This document shows, piece after piece, positions 35,318-46,893 of a stretch of DNA of 64,000 nt (the first letter of the stretch is position 1; each line of letters starts with the position of its first letter). The translations under genes and the position numbers were made by a program. Under the pieces are notes generated by a model. The model had not been told where the DNA came from, made no database searches, and was given only the letters and a program-made list of their open reading frames with translations. The stretch is from contig NC_091248.1 of assembly GCF_042477335.2 (NCBI RefSeq), positions 119,806,501 through 119,870,500 on the forward strand, written 5' to 3'. Source of the stretch: Ovis canadensis. Lineage: Eukaryota > Chordata > Mammalia > Artiodactyla > Bovidae.

Positions 35318-35570
35318 AAAGTCACCACAGAAGCCTTGCTCTTGGAGAGGTTCGTGCCTTATCCCAGCTCTCTGACCAGTGGCAGTTGTGGTCTTCCCCT
35401 TTGCCTCTCCACAGCTGCAGGAGGAGTTCTCAGGTGCCAGGTCCTCAGGTGGGTGGGGTGAGGTATAACGCGTGCACCCTGGATGCAGGGACTGCTCACT
35501 GCTGTGTCCCTGTGCCTGCTACACTGCCTGGCAGATGATGAGTGCTCTGTGTATCTTACCTAAATGAACT
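35318..35570 (+). repeat. Inverted repeat, right arm (probable original genomic copy)
   Basis: It matches the left arm in inverse orientation across all 253 bases. A MIR-like phrase ('cactcatcatctgccagg' on the reverse strand) occurs in it. It passes smoothly into unique sequence, so it is probably the source of the copy inside BovB. Confidence 0.9.
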
Positions 35571-35782
35571 GAAATCCAGTCCTACAATCCATTATATTTT
35601 TAGTGGAACAGCTGAGACCTCGAGAGGGTGGTGGCTCACTTGCAGCTTCATAGAGTGCCCCAGGTACTGCTGGGACGTGGAACAGAACTCTTTTCACTAC
35701 ACCCGTGCTGCCCTCCTAAGAAGCCAGCCTGGCCTTTCCCCTTCTCTCCAATCCAATTCCACTGTCTTCTCACTTCCTTCAT

Positions 35783-36416
35783 AGTTGTTTCTAGCCTGTA
35801 TCAAATACCATACTGGTTTTCTGTTCTCTGCATAGCAAGACAAGTTTAGCAGCTTAAAACAGCATACTTTTATTGTGTCATGGTTTCTGTAGATTAGGCT
35901 CCCAGCATAGCCCAAGTGGGCTCTGTGCAGGCTTCTCAAAAACCACAGTTAAGATGTTGGCTGGGCTGTGTGCCTTCTGGAGCTCCGGGTGCTCTTCCAA
36001 GCTCTTGGTTATTGGCAGGATTCAGTACTTTGCATTTGTGGGATGAGGTCCCATTTTCTTGCCAGCTGTCAGGTGGGGGTGTCAAGTCTAAGCATCTCGG
36101 GGCCTCCCATAGTTCCTCAACATGTAACACTCTCATAACATGGCAGCTGGACTCTTCAGGGCCAGCAGAACGGCTCCGTTCCTCCTCTAGGACATTAACT
36201 GATTAAATCAGGTGAATCTCCTTTTTGATTAACTCAAACTTGACTGATTAGGGCCTTAATTACATCTGCAAAAGCCCTCTGTCTTTGCCATATTACCTAA
36301 TTACAGGAGTGACATCCCCTGTTATTCATAGCTCTACACCTGCTCAAGGATTATTCAGGCTGTGTACACCAAGGGGTGGGAACTTTGGGGGCCAGTTTAG
36401 AATTCAGCCTCTCACA
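35783..36416 (+). mobile_element. MLT1-type MaLR LTR (fossil)
   Basis: Old ERVL-MaLR LTR phrases appear in order: 'agcagcttaaaacagcata', 'ttttattgtgtcatggtttc', 'agatgttggctgggctgtg', 'tgattagggccttaattac', 'gaattcagcctctcac'. No internal region adjoins it. The family predates the split of placental orders, so this copy is ancient. Confidence 0.7.
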
Positions 36417-36930
36417 AACACGTTTACTATTGGCTGGTCCCAAGGAAGTTGGAATCTGAACAATAAATGAAGCACTTTCCCTGTATTTTATGATATTTTA
36501 TGATATTTCCCTGTGCTAGTCATTTTTTCCCCTTCTTTGAGCCCATCTCCTTTCTCTTAAGATTTTGATGTGAGATATACACTAAGTCAAGTGTATGTGG
36601 ATAATTGATCATGAGGGCATATGACCTCAGAGATCTTGATTAATAGTGATGGTTTCTGTACCCTATCTCCTATATATTTTTTTATTATTTGCCGCTTAAG
36701 TGAAATATGTTCTGGTTCTCTGATTGTTTTCTTTCCCTGGACTCCCCTAATTCTGTCTTTAATAATAAAATATATTTTGAAGTTCTGAGTTTATTCAGCT
36801 TTCATGCTTACATGTTCAAAATTCTTTTTATGAAAATAGATTTTCTTTTTTATGTGAACAAGCTCACATCTGGCATGGTGTAGAACTAAGAATGTTTTGA
36901 TTTGGTCTCTCTTGTTGATGTGCATATATG
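36417..36930. other. Gene-free spacer
   Basis: AT-rich; a short direct repeat 'tattttatga' occurs near 36485. No exon seen. Confidence 0.35.
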
Positions 36931-37143
36931 CTAAGTTGCTTCAGTTGTGTCCAACTCATTGTGACCCCATGGACTGTAGCCCATCAGGCTCCACTATGCA
37001 TGGGATTCTCTAGGCAGGAATACTGGATTGGGTTGCCATTTCCTACTCCAGGGCATCTTCCCAACCCAGAGATCAGACCCGCGTCTCTTATGTCTCCTGC
37101 ATTGGCAGGAGGGTTCTTTACCATAGTGCCACCTGGGAAGCCC
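36931..37143 (-). mobile_element. Bov-tA SINE, antisense
   Basis: It starts 'gctaagttgcttcagttgtg' and ends with the inverted head 'gtgccacctgggaagccc'. Confidence 0.88.
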
Positions 37144-38114
37144 TTATTATATGATGTGTTAGTATCTAATGTTAACCCAATATCCTTGAGAAGTAGACTT
37201 GGTATCTGTGATCTTTCAAACGTCTTGTTTCAGGGTTTGTCCATGTTCATTCACGTGAATGCAAATACAGAGAGATTTGTAACTTCTAAATTCTTTGTTC
37301 CTGGTCAGAGCTGTTCAGTCCATGCTTGAGAACAGATTGCAGAAGGGTAAGACCAAATCCAGATTTTGTGATCTAAGAATTTACCTTGAGTTTGGTATCA
37401 CCTTCAGGGAATCTGCAGTGTAGCCAGGAGTGGTCTACACTTATCTGCACTAAAGCAGAGCACCTTCTGCGACAGCAGTGAGAGACTTCTCCAGCCATGC
37501 CGACTTCTATTCCAGGACTGATGATGCTGGTGGCAGTGGCTGAATCTCTCATTGGCCTCACTGGAAATGGCGTTCTTGTGGTCTGGAGTTTTGGAGAATG
37601 TCTTTGAACGTCCAGGGAGTCCTCGTATAACCTCATTGTCCTGGGCCTGGCGGTCTGTCGGTTGCTTCTACAATGGTTGATTATGGTGGACTCAAGTCTG
37701 TTCCTGCTTTTCCAGAGCGGCCATTGGCTTCGCTGTCTCAGTGTCTTCAGGGTTCTGGTAAGCCAGGCCAGCCTGTGGTTTGTGAATTTTCTCAGTGTCT
37801 TTTATTGTAGGAAGATCATGACCGTTGAACACCCTGTCTCCTTGTGGCTGAAGCAGAGGGCCTGTTACCTGAGTTTCTGGTGCTTTCTGGTGTACTTCAT
37901 GATCCATTTGTTATAGTTAGGGGTAGCTTAGACTTCTCCAGTCCTTCCCAAGGAAACAGCAGCATCTTATTCCCCATTTCAAACTGGCACTATGTATGTA
38001 TATTACAGCTCAATACAGGAAGTATGATGCCTTTCATGATGTTTCCTCTTTCCTCTGGGCTGCTGATTGTCTCTTTGTATAGACACCACAGGAAGATGAA
38101 GGTCCATACAGCTG

Positions 38115-39759
38115 TGCCGGGGGCCAGCGTGAGGAATTCCGCCCATGGCAAAGGTCATGAGGAAGGAGGCTTGGCATACGCAAAGGCGTGATCAAGCCTC
38201 AGGAAACCCCCTGTTCCCGAGCATCTAACCCCGACACCAGAGTCTGTTTTATGCTCTCACCTACACCTCTGACTTTACGGGGGGCTCTCCCCCATAACCG
38301 TTTCTCTCGGAGAAGGAGTAAACGTGCAGCTTCAAGGCAATAAAAATTCTTGGGCGTGACAAGACTGTTTCAGCTTACGGACTCCTCTGAAGGTTATCTA
38401 GCCCACCTGTATAGGTTTGTCCGGCCACATGTGATTGTTTACAGCCTCCCAACCTGAGAGGCATGAGATGTTTTAGACTTACTAAAGGCAAAATCTTTTG
38501 GGGAGTTGGAAATTATTAGTATAGTTGGCTAGGAATTATATTGGTGAAGGGTTTTTTCATTTGTTGTGTCAATAATTGCTGCTAATTCCCTGCTCTGGGT
38601 GGGACAAGGGTGTCTCAGGTCAAACCTCTCTGCTGACAGACTAGCTTGTGTGACAGGATTATCCATACTGCTGCCACTAGGCACATGATTGTTTACTACC
38701 TCTCAACCATAAACAGCACAGAGAGTTTTGGAGTATTTTGAGAGTCTTAATTAGCATAGGACTTTTTCTTCTTGTTGAGTCAATGATTGCCGCCAGGCCT
38801 CTATATCCTTAGGCACCTGGGAATATATTAATCAATGTATTTGGAATATAGCAAAGGAAATATAGTAGTTTTTGATGTTAGCAATACTAGACTTTTTGAG
38901 TTAATGGATTTTCTCTTTTGTAATAGATCACTGTACTTTGTTATAAATCACTGTGTCCTTGCTATGTAAGAATGTAACTTTATCATATCTTAAGACTAAA
39001 TAGATCTTAAGGGGAGCATTGGTGAAAGGATTTTCATTTGTTGGGCTGATGTTTGCTGCTAAATCTCCATGTTCCCTACCCTTATAATGAATATAACTAA
39101 CATATAGGAGAAATAAGTATTAACCTTTAAACATATAGGAGAAATAAGTATTAACCTTTAAGATTAATCATGTTAACCTTGGGTTAAATAAATTCCTTTC
39201 TTGATTGTAACTCACTACACCCTCACCCTATAGGAATGTAACTTTATTTGGAGGGTGGTGCCTGGTTTAAGAAAAAACACCCTTGGAAGAAATAAGTTTT
39301 TTGGTTATTGGAAAGAAAGGATCATAAAATGTCAGCAGGTTTCACTCATGGCCAGAAGATGATGTACCTTTTTTATATACATTTATGTGAAGCACCTGAT
39401 TTTGATAAAGGTCAGGACTGCTGACCCCCGCGTGACTCTGTATTCATCCCTATGTGTAACAAAAGGTATATAAGCAAACCCCAAAATAAAGAAATTGGAT
39501 CAGTTTCCGGAAAGACTGATTCCCCCATGTCACTTCTTTCTTGCTCCCGTTTTTCTGGCTGAATTACTCCCATCTGGAGCATGGATGCTATTCCACGTAA
39601 TCCAAGTTATTCAGCCTCCTTTTCTCCACTAATCTTCCTACTACACTATCCATTTCTAATCTCTGTATATCTGTGATTAAATATGTATTTTTCCAAAGAC
39701 GCCGACTCCGTCCCCCCACCTTCGAATCTCCCTGGATCCACCGGGGCTGGACCCCGGCA
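38115..39759 (+). mobile_element. Solo LTR, class II (ERVK-like) endogenous retrovirus (fossil)
   Basis: Terminal inverted ends TGCCGGGG (38115) and CCCCGGCA (39752-39759) are flanked by a perfect 6-bp target duplication, CAGCTG (38109-38114 and 39760-39765). Six-base duplications are typical of ERVK-type integrases. A TATA-like motif (39467-39473) and AATAAA (39485-39490) lie near the 3' side, which suggests sense orientation. No internal genes are present, so it is a solo LTR left by recombination. At 1645 bp it is long for an LTR and contains internal repeats. A single LTR cannot be dated by LTR-LTR divergence; the perfect duplication suggests it is not very old. Confidence 0.88.
39100..39161. 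repeat. 31-bp tandem duplication inside the LTR
   Basis: Two identical 31-base units at 39100-39130 and 39131-39161, each starting 'acatataggagaaataag'. Confidence 0.9.
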
Positions 39760-40486
39760 CAGCTGGCAGAAGAGATGCTCAGGCCAAGGCTCTCATCACT
39801 GTCCTCAAGTCCTTGGGCTGTTTCCTTGTACTTTACATGGTCTACATCCTGGCCAGCCCCTTCTCCATCAGCTCCAAGACTTTTCCTGCGGATCTCATCA
39901 CTCTCTTCATCTCTGAGACACTCATGGCTGCCTGCCCTTCTCTTCATTCTGTCATTCTGATCATGGGGAACCCCAGGATGAAGCAGACATGTCAGAGAAT
40001 CCTGTGGAAGACTGTGTGCTTGAAGAGCCCAGGGCCTGTGAGCTGGAGAGAGAGGAGTGGTCAGGAGACTGTTTTGAGATAAGTTTTTGATAGCTCTCCC
40101 AAAGAGGACTGACTTAAAAATTTTTCCCTCTTTAAACTTTTTTTAAATTTTATATTGGAGTGTAGTTGACTAGCAATGTTGTGTTAGTTTCAGGTATACA
40201 CAGAGTGATTCAGTCATACATATATATGTGTCTGTTCTCTTTCAAATTCTTTTCCCACTCAGGCTATTACACAATATTGAGCATAATTCCTTGTGCTATA
40301 CATTAGGTCCTTGCTGGTTATCTGTTTTAAATTTACCAGTGTGTACATGTCAATCCCAAACTCCCAATCTGTCCCTCTCTCAAACTCTTTCCCCCTCGTA
40401 ACCATAAATTTGTTCTCTTAAGTCTGTGAGTCTGTGTCCCTTTTGTAAATAAGTTCGTTTGTATCAATTTTTTCTTTTTAGATTCT

Positions 40487-40774
40487 GCTTATTACCTCAG
40501 CTGGTAAAGAATCCGCCTGCAATGCAGGAGATCCCAGTCCAATTCCTGGGTCATGAAGATCCACTGGAGAAGGGATAGGCTACCCATTCTAGTATTCTTG
40601 GACTTCCCTGGTGGCTCAGCTAGTAAAGAATCCTCCTGCAATGCAGGAGACCTGGGTTGGGAAGATCCCCTGGAGAAGGGAAAGGCTACCCATTCCAGTA
40701 TCCTGGAGAATCCCATGGACTGTATAGTTCATGGGGTCACAGAGAGTTGGACATGACTGAGTGACCTTCACGTT
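40487..40774 (+). mobile_element. Bov-tA SINE, doubled head, nested in L1
   Basis: Two tRNA-like heads appear ('cagctggtaaagaatccgcc' near 40499, 'cttccctggtggctcagc' near 40603), then a BOV-A tail ending 'gacatgactgagtgacc'. Confidence 0.85.
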
Positions 40775-40877
40775 TTATAAGTGGTATCATATATTTGTCT
40801 TTCTCTGTCTGACTTATTCCACTTAGTAAGACACTCTCTAGGTCCATCCATGTTGCTGCAAATGTTACCTCATTCTT

Positions 40878-41072
40878 CTTGAAAAATTTTTTATTGGAGT
40901 ATAGTTGATTTACAATGTTATGTTAGTGTCAGGTGTATAGCAAAGTGAATCAGTTACATATATTCACATATCCACTCTTTTTGCAGACTCTTTTCCCATA
41001 TAGCCTTCACAGAGTATTGGGTAGATTTCCCTGTGCTATACAGTAGGTTCTTATTATTTATTTTATAGTGTG
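40878..41072 (-). mobile_element. Second L1 3'-end piece nested in L1
   Basis: 'tattggagtatagttgattt' and 'ccctgtgctatacagtaggt' repeat the start of the host L1. The host's own sequence resumes after about 41072. Confidence 0.65.
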
Positions 41073-41095
41073 AATATTTCACTCTTTTTAATGGC

Positions 41096-42435
41096 TGAGA
41101 GAAAACTTTCCTTCTTTAACAGTAAATCAACAAATGGGAAATAGAAAATACAGAATAAAAATCAGTAGTGTTTCTCTCTTGACAGTACATTATTTTCATG
41201 TATTATAGAAATCAAGGCTGGAGCTTCATGTTTGGTAAAAGAAGTGTTATATTCTGTTTATATATAACAAATAATTCATTTCTTTTAAATTTACATATGT
41301 AAGTTGTGTTTTTCCTATTATATAAAATAGAGGTTAGGAACAATTAATATAGTGTTCATTAATTTGTATGAAATTTCATCTATCTGTTAATGTTAGTCAT
41401 TTTCGATAAGTTTAATAAAAGTATCAATGGATTTTCCCATTTCTCTAGTTATCTAACTGAAAAACAAAAAATATATATATTTCTATTTCTGGAAGTTTCT
41501 TTGAGCCCTAGACCTGCTTTTTAGGATAAAAGTCAATTGGCTGCCATAATTGGTATTAAGTTCTGATGCCCAGGGTCTGGGGGAAGCAAGATGGGAGCGA
41601 GGGGCACTTGCTTCCGCTCCCCAAAAGAACACCGCTCCCTTCAGAGGTCAAACCTTATTTTCTTGGTCATTCAGCCATCCTGACTGTCTACTCCTGCCTC
41701 TCCACAGCCTAAAGGCAGAGATTTAGCGCGTTGGGTCTTTGAGTTGAATGGAGATCATCCAGTACATCACATCCATGACGGTAGGAGCTGTGCCTGTTTT
41801 TGTCTCCTGCGTAGGTTCCTGGAGCCTGGAATATTACCTGGCCTATAAGAAACAGTTTCTAAATGGTTGATTTGCTGTGTGAAGTAGCCTTCTAACTCCT
41901 TTTATATATTATAGAGAAAATGAGGCCCAGGGAGGACAATGGGCTGCTCCAGAGTTTCACAGAGAGCCAGAACTAACTTTCCTGACTCCTGTCCCAGGCT
42001 TTCTTTATATCACACTACTTTCCTAAGGAGTTGGCTTCATGTCCTTTGTATATACTTCCTCAGCCTTCTTTTTAGGCTTATTTGAACACATTTCCCCTCT
42101 GTAATCTAAAGAACAATACTTGATATCCTTACACTGCTTTCATTTCTTACTAACCATGCTAGTCTACTTTCCTAACATGTTCTAACACGTATCTTTCCTT
42201 ACCCAAAGCTGTGAACTGAGCAGTGGGCCAGGCGCATGTGGGTGCTGGCATCGTTCAAGGGAGGCATGGCTCCACTGACATCACTGTGAGTTGTGTGAGG
42301 TCAGCACCATGTTAGTCTTCCGGAAATGATAATAATCATCCTTTTCAAGAAGCGAGATACCTCTCTCTGGGTATATTTTTAGTAGTAGTATAGATTTTCC
42401 ATTATGCCATGCCTATACAGCTGTCTGTTGTGACC
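41096..42435. other. Gene-free stretch
   Basis: No exon or clear repeat recognised; AT-rich on the left. Confidence 0.35.
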
Positions 42436-42680
42436 AATTGTTGTAATAATGATAATTACCTAACATTTGTATTGGGCTTTATATCAAGTATTCTTCTATG
42501 TAGTCTATTATCTCATTTGATTGGAATAGCAACTCTATGCAAGTGGTAATTGTTTTCCCATTATGTAGATGACAAAACTTAGGCTAGAGTGATGATTTGC
42601 TCAAGATCATCAGCTAATATAACAGTCTCAGATGTTTGAACCCCAAATCTTGTGCTTTTTCCAGTAAACCTTAAGTTCCT
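42436..42680 (+). mobile_element. MIR SINE
   Basis: Sense MIR phrases: 'ttatctcatttgattgga', 'cccattatgtagatgac', 'gatttgctcaagatcat', 'gtttgaaccccaaatc'. Confidence 0.55.
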
Positions 42681-44264
42681 CTTGTTTGTACTTGTGAGAC
42701 TTCATTCTGGGATTAGCCTGTGGCATGCTCAAGTTTTTGAGTATTTTTAAACAGGTGAAATAAGCAGCTAATCTTTCAAGTTTGGTGTTAGTGGGATGCT
42801 TGGGAGCCAAGATCCAAAATCATGACAGACTGAAGTTTCTGTGACTTGCTTTTCTCAGGGACAGAACACTTGCATTTTCATCTTTTGGGATTGAATTTCC
42901 TTCCTCTTCTGTATGTGATTTAGCTCATGATGGATGTGAGGCTACTTTGTGTTTTACCCAAGGAAACAAATCTGGAGGCAAATCTGTGCTCTTGAGTTAA
43001 ATCTTGTGTAATTAAATCTTTTATAGTTTGCATTCTCAGAGCTGCAGCTGGGTCTGTGTGCATGTGTGTATTTGTGTGTGTGTTGGTGGGGGGGGGGAGT
43101 TCAGCTAACCTTCCTTTCTCTTATGGACTGAGATCTCTAATGGTGCAGCCTAGAGGGGAACTAGAAGAGATGTGAACAGTACAGGAAGGTAGAAAATGTA
43201 CAGCAGCATTTTCCCATTCCATGCCCTGAAGTTAGTCCCAGATGTAGTCACATTTTACCTTTCATCTTCATTCTTCTGGTGATGACTTACACAACTCTAA
43301 ATATTTTGCCTCTCTTACTTGGTTTATTAACTTTGAACTGTAACTTTTGAATCCCATTCATCAAAGTTTGGGGATTGTCTCACTTAACCTCAAATTTATT
43401 CCCCTCTCCAATATTTGATTATTTTTATTTACTTGTCATTCTTCTGGTCACTAATTTTTATGACTTTAAATAATATAATTTTTACTTTGCCTTTTAAAAT
43501 CATAACTTATGACAGTATCTACAGAATCTGAACTGTGTAGAAGGAAGAAATTAGTTCTTTAACTCTCCTGTACTCCCCCCACATCCCAACTCATGTGTCC
43601 AACTTGATATGACTTAAGAATAAATTTAATTTATTGGAAGGGAATTGGTTATCTCTTGGGATCAAAGGGATGTCTGGAGAATCAATATCAGAAAGAGAAT
43701 CAGGGGGTTTAAACAACTGAGAACACAATCAAGTCATTCTTGAGGGACTGATGCTGGCACCACCATTCACGTTTCAACTGTTAGCATTGTGTCTTTGACA
43801 CTGCCACTGCCTCTGTGAACATGTCCCTTTGAATTATAGTACCAAGGTCTAAAATCCTGGCTAAGAGCCTCTGCTTGGTTGATTCTAGGTCATACATGCC
43901 ATAGATGACAGGTCCTGTGGCGAGGAAAAATCTGATTCCACTTTGGTTTCTGAAACATGCATCTTTAGATTAGATGACATATTCAACAGTGACATTAAGC
44001 ATCAGAATCGATACAGTTGATGGTGAATTAATGAACTGGAAGGTCAGCTCAAAGAACGCTCTGAGAAGGTATCAGGAAACAGTAAAAAGATGGAAATGGG
44101 AGAAACAGACCAAATAAATTAAGCATATAGATTTAAGACAAAATGAACTGTTGGAGACACCTTACTTTCAATTAAAAGAGAAAACATTAGCAATGTATGA
44201 GCATTTTAAGAACAAAGCTGAAAACTTTGCTGAGGTTCTTTCCTTCAGTGCAAGCTAGTGGAAT
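42681..44264. other. Gene-free stretch
   Basis: No exon seen. A G-rich tract lies at 43086-43098 after TG repeats. The rest is unassigned. Confidence 0.35.
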
Positions 44265-44470
44265 AGCTTCAAAACTTCAACATTCTACATTAAATACAGT
44301 TACTATATAAGCCAGCAGTTCCTCTCATAGGTATATAGCCAAGAGAAATGAGAATGTATGTCCACACAAAAACTTACCAATGAATGTTCACAGCAACACT
44401 GTTCATGCTAGTCAAGAAGTGGAAACAACCCAAACGTCTGTTGTCTGATGAATGGATAAACAAAGTGTGA

Positions 44471-44509
<39 letters not shown>

Positions 44510-44880
44510 ATAATCATATAATAGAATACTATTCAGCCATAAGAAGGAAAGAAGTACTGATGCATGGCACAGCACAGATGGACCTGGAAACATGCTAGCT
44601 GAAAGAGGCCTGTCAGAAAGGCTTCATGTTTTATGGTTCCCTTTATATCAAAGGTTCAGAATAGGCAGATCTGTAGAACAGAAAGTAAATTAGTAGTTTC
44701 CAGGTGCTGGGACTGTAGGTATTGGGTAGTAACTTTTTATGGATATATATGGTTTCTGTCAGGGTCATGAAAATGTTCTAGAATTAGGTAGTGCAATATT
44801 TTTTGCTTAAGTCTGTGACTATATGAACAAAACCCACTGATTTATATGCTTAACAACACATTAAAGAAATAAAAAACTTT
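44265..44880 (+). mobile_element. L1M-type 3' end
   Basis: Sense L1 3'-end phrases: 'gccaagagaaatgagaatg', 'gcaacactgttcatgctag', 'gtggaaacaacccaaacg', 'aatactattcagccataag', 'ggtcatgaaaatgttctag'. A microsatellite has expanded inside it. Confidence 0.75.
44468..44509. repeat. (TG)n(CG)n alternating purine-pyrimidine tract
   Basis: About 16 TG units pass into about five CG units, then CACA. Unbroken purine-pyrimidine alternation is the class of sequence that can adopt Z-DNA. Confidence 0.9.
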
Positions 44881-45599
44881 AAATATTAGAAAAGAAGAAA
44901 TAAAACTGTCATTATTTTAAGCAGATATGGTTGTCTACATAGAAAATCCAAACAATTAAAAAATTTTAGGAAATAATTTAGAAAGGTAACTATATATAAG
45001 GTCAATATCTAACAGTTAATATGTTTCTATATTAGCAGTATGAAGCAATCAGTAAACATGAGTTTTTAGAAAAACCATTTTTTGTAGCCTCTAGTGTTCT
45101 ATAAAATTCTGGGAAAGCTTTAGATAGTACATGCTTCATGGTAAAAGTTAGTTTCAAGTTCTCAGTCTTCGCAGCATATGAGAATCACTTTGGCAGATTA
45201 AAAGGTATCACAAATACCCAAGTCTTGCCCAAGAGCAATTCTGTCAGAGTCTCTGAGATAGGACTCAGGCATGATGTCTTTTAAGTGTGCAAAAGAGGTT
45301 AAGAAGAGCAGAGTATTAATCTCATTGTAGTTTTCTTAGCATAGTATCATTAAGATGAACTTATCCTGAATTTAAGGTAAAAGATAACTGAAAATCAGGT
45401 ATCAACAGTTTAGGCTTTCTTTTAATAAGGTTTTGTAGCTTGGCACTGGATATCTCTGAGGAGCTAGTAGAAGAGTTGGGGGACTACCTGATGGCAGCAT
45501 CTTTCACTCCCAAGGCCCCTAGCTTTGTAAATTGGTTATGGGCTTTCCCAGTATCTCCAGAGGAATGGTAGCCAATTCAACCCTTACTCCTGAGATTCC
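44881..45599. other. Gene-free stretch, possible MER5-like remnant
   Basis: 45157-45315 ('tatgagaatcactttggcag', 'acccaagtcttgcccaag') resembles a hAT/MER5-type element. The similarity is weak. No exon seen. Confidence 0.3.
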
Positions 45600-46120
45600 T
45601 GTCCTGGATGTTCCCTAGATGGATCTCTTATCCTCTTCCCTTCTTCTGCCCATTTGTCAGCATCAGTGCCTTCTGGGTACGTTCAAGACTCAGGAGCCAC
45701 ATTCCGTCACACTTTACTATCACAACTTGTCAAAAACATATTCTTCATCCTCACTTCCTCACTCCTGATCGTCGCATTTTGACTCTTCTATGTTAATCAT
45801 GATTTCTCTAGGAGGGCAGACACCGCCTTTCCCAAGCACCTTTCAACTCTATTTTCTGCATCTCCAAGAAGATTTCATAGAACCTACTCCAGTTTTGGGG
45901 ATCCTTGTTGAGTAATTCTCAATGTATGTTTTCTTTAAAATGTTACCTCAGTATTCCCAGTTTTACTCTAGTTTTTTTTCATAGTACTTACCTGACATAA
46001 TACATTTTAAAATTTACCTGTGTCTCTAAACTAGAATGTATACTCCATGAGGACAGAAATCTTTGATTTTCTCCTGTGTCTTCAGTGTTTAGAACAGTAG
46101 GTATTATTGAATGACCACAC
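45600..46120 (+). mobile_element. L2 LINE 3' end
   Basis: The most recognisable part is 45980-46120: 'gtacttacctgacataata', 'ctagaatgtatactccatga', 'tttagaacagtaggta'. The left part is less certain. Confidence 0.45.
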
Positions 46121-46390
46121 GTATTATTGTGTCTGATTGACTGCCTTTTAAAAAATGAGCCACACTCTGTGGCCCCCCACCCTACCAGTGTTTTGCTCTC
46201 TATGGTGTCACAGTGAACATCCTTGTAAAACTCTAAAGGTAGATGTCAGAGAATATGCGAATGCGTAGTTCTAAGGTTTATCCTATGCATTGCCAAATTC
46301 TTATGGAGGATGAACACGCGCCAGAAGTGAGGTCCTAATTTTAGATAGGGTAGTCAGACAAGACTTTACTAATAAGATATTTATTATTAC
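46121..46390. other. Gene-free spacer
   Basis: A short stretch ('gtgtcacagtgaacatcctt') has an L1-like flavour, but nothing is firm. Confidence 0.3.
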
Positions 46391-46538
46391 TTAAAAAATT
46401 GTTTATTTAATTTACTTATTTGACTGCATTGGGTCTTAGTTGTAGCATGTGGTCCTAGTTCCCTGAACAGGGATTGAACTCAGGGCCCCTATATTGGGAG
46501 CATGGAGTCTTAGCCACTGAACCAGCAGGGAAATCCCT
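46391..46538 (-). mobile_element. CHR-2-like SINE, antisense
   Basis: 'gcattgggtcttagttgtag' through 'gttccctgaacagggattg' to the inverted head 'accagcagggaaatccc'. Confidence 0.75.
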
Positions 46539-46548
46539 GTATGCTTTT

Positions 46549-46893
46549 AAAAAATATATTTATTTATTTACTTTTGACTGCTCTGAATCTTAGTTGCTGT
46601 GTGGGGGCTTTTTCTAGATGCGATGAGTAGGGGCTGCTTTATTACCGTGTGCAGGCTTCTCATTGTGGTGGCTTCTCTTGTTGCAGAGCACAGCTTCTGG
46701 GGTGCACAGGCTTCAGTGGATGTAGCACGCAGGCTCAATGGTTGGAGCTTCGGGCTGTATAACGCAGGCTCAGTAGTTGTGGTGTATGGGCTTAGTTGCT
46801 CTGAGGGATGTTAATCTTCCCAGACCACAGAGCAAACCCATGTCCCCTATGTTGGCAGGCAGATTCTTATCCACTGTGCCACCAGGGAAGTCC
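46549..46893 (-). mobile_element. CHR-1-like SINE, antisense
   Basis: The longer CHR form: 'gactgctctgaatcttagtt', 'gcaggcttctcattgtggtgg', 'cttagttgctctgaggg', ending 'gtgccaccagggaagtcc'. The open frame at 46599-46814 is a by-product. Confidence 0.8.

Larger units (their letters stand above)
37497..40082 (+). pseudogene. TAS2R5: TAS2R5 pseudogene split by an LTR
   Basis: This is the remains of a single-exon bitter taste receptor. The first part (37497-38114) aligns with human TAS2R5 as I recall it: '[19 protein letters not shown]', '[22 protein letters not shown]', '[17 protein letters not shown]', 'QGNSSILFP', 'SGLLIVSLYRHHRKMKVHTA'. The last part (39760-40082) gives '[28 protein letters not shown]' and '[28 protein letters not shown]'. 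Three lesions are seen: an in-frame TGA at codon 37 (37605-37607), a frame change near 37908-37915 at the end of TM4, and a 1645-bp LTR at 38115-39759. Apart from these the receptor similarity is contiguous; the LTR removed no receptor sequence. It follows TAS2R3 and TAS2R4 on the same strand, where TAS2R5 is expected. It cannot encode a full receptor. Confidence 0.95.
40135..41095 (-). mobile_element. L1 3' UTR, antisense, with nested SINE and second L1 piece
   Basis: The inverted L1 3' end begins 'tatattggagtgtagttgac' and runs through 'gtaaccataaatttgttctc' and 'ggtccatccatgttgctgc' to 'tttttaatggctgag'. It is broken twice: by a Bov-tA SINE at about 40487-40774 and by another L1 3' piece at about 40878-41072. 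Confidence 0.75.
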
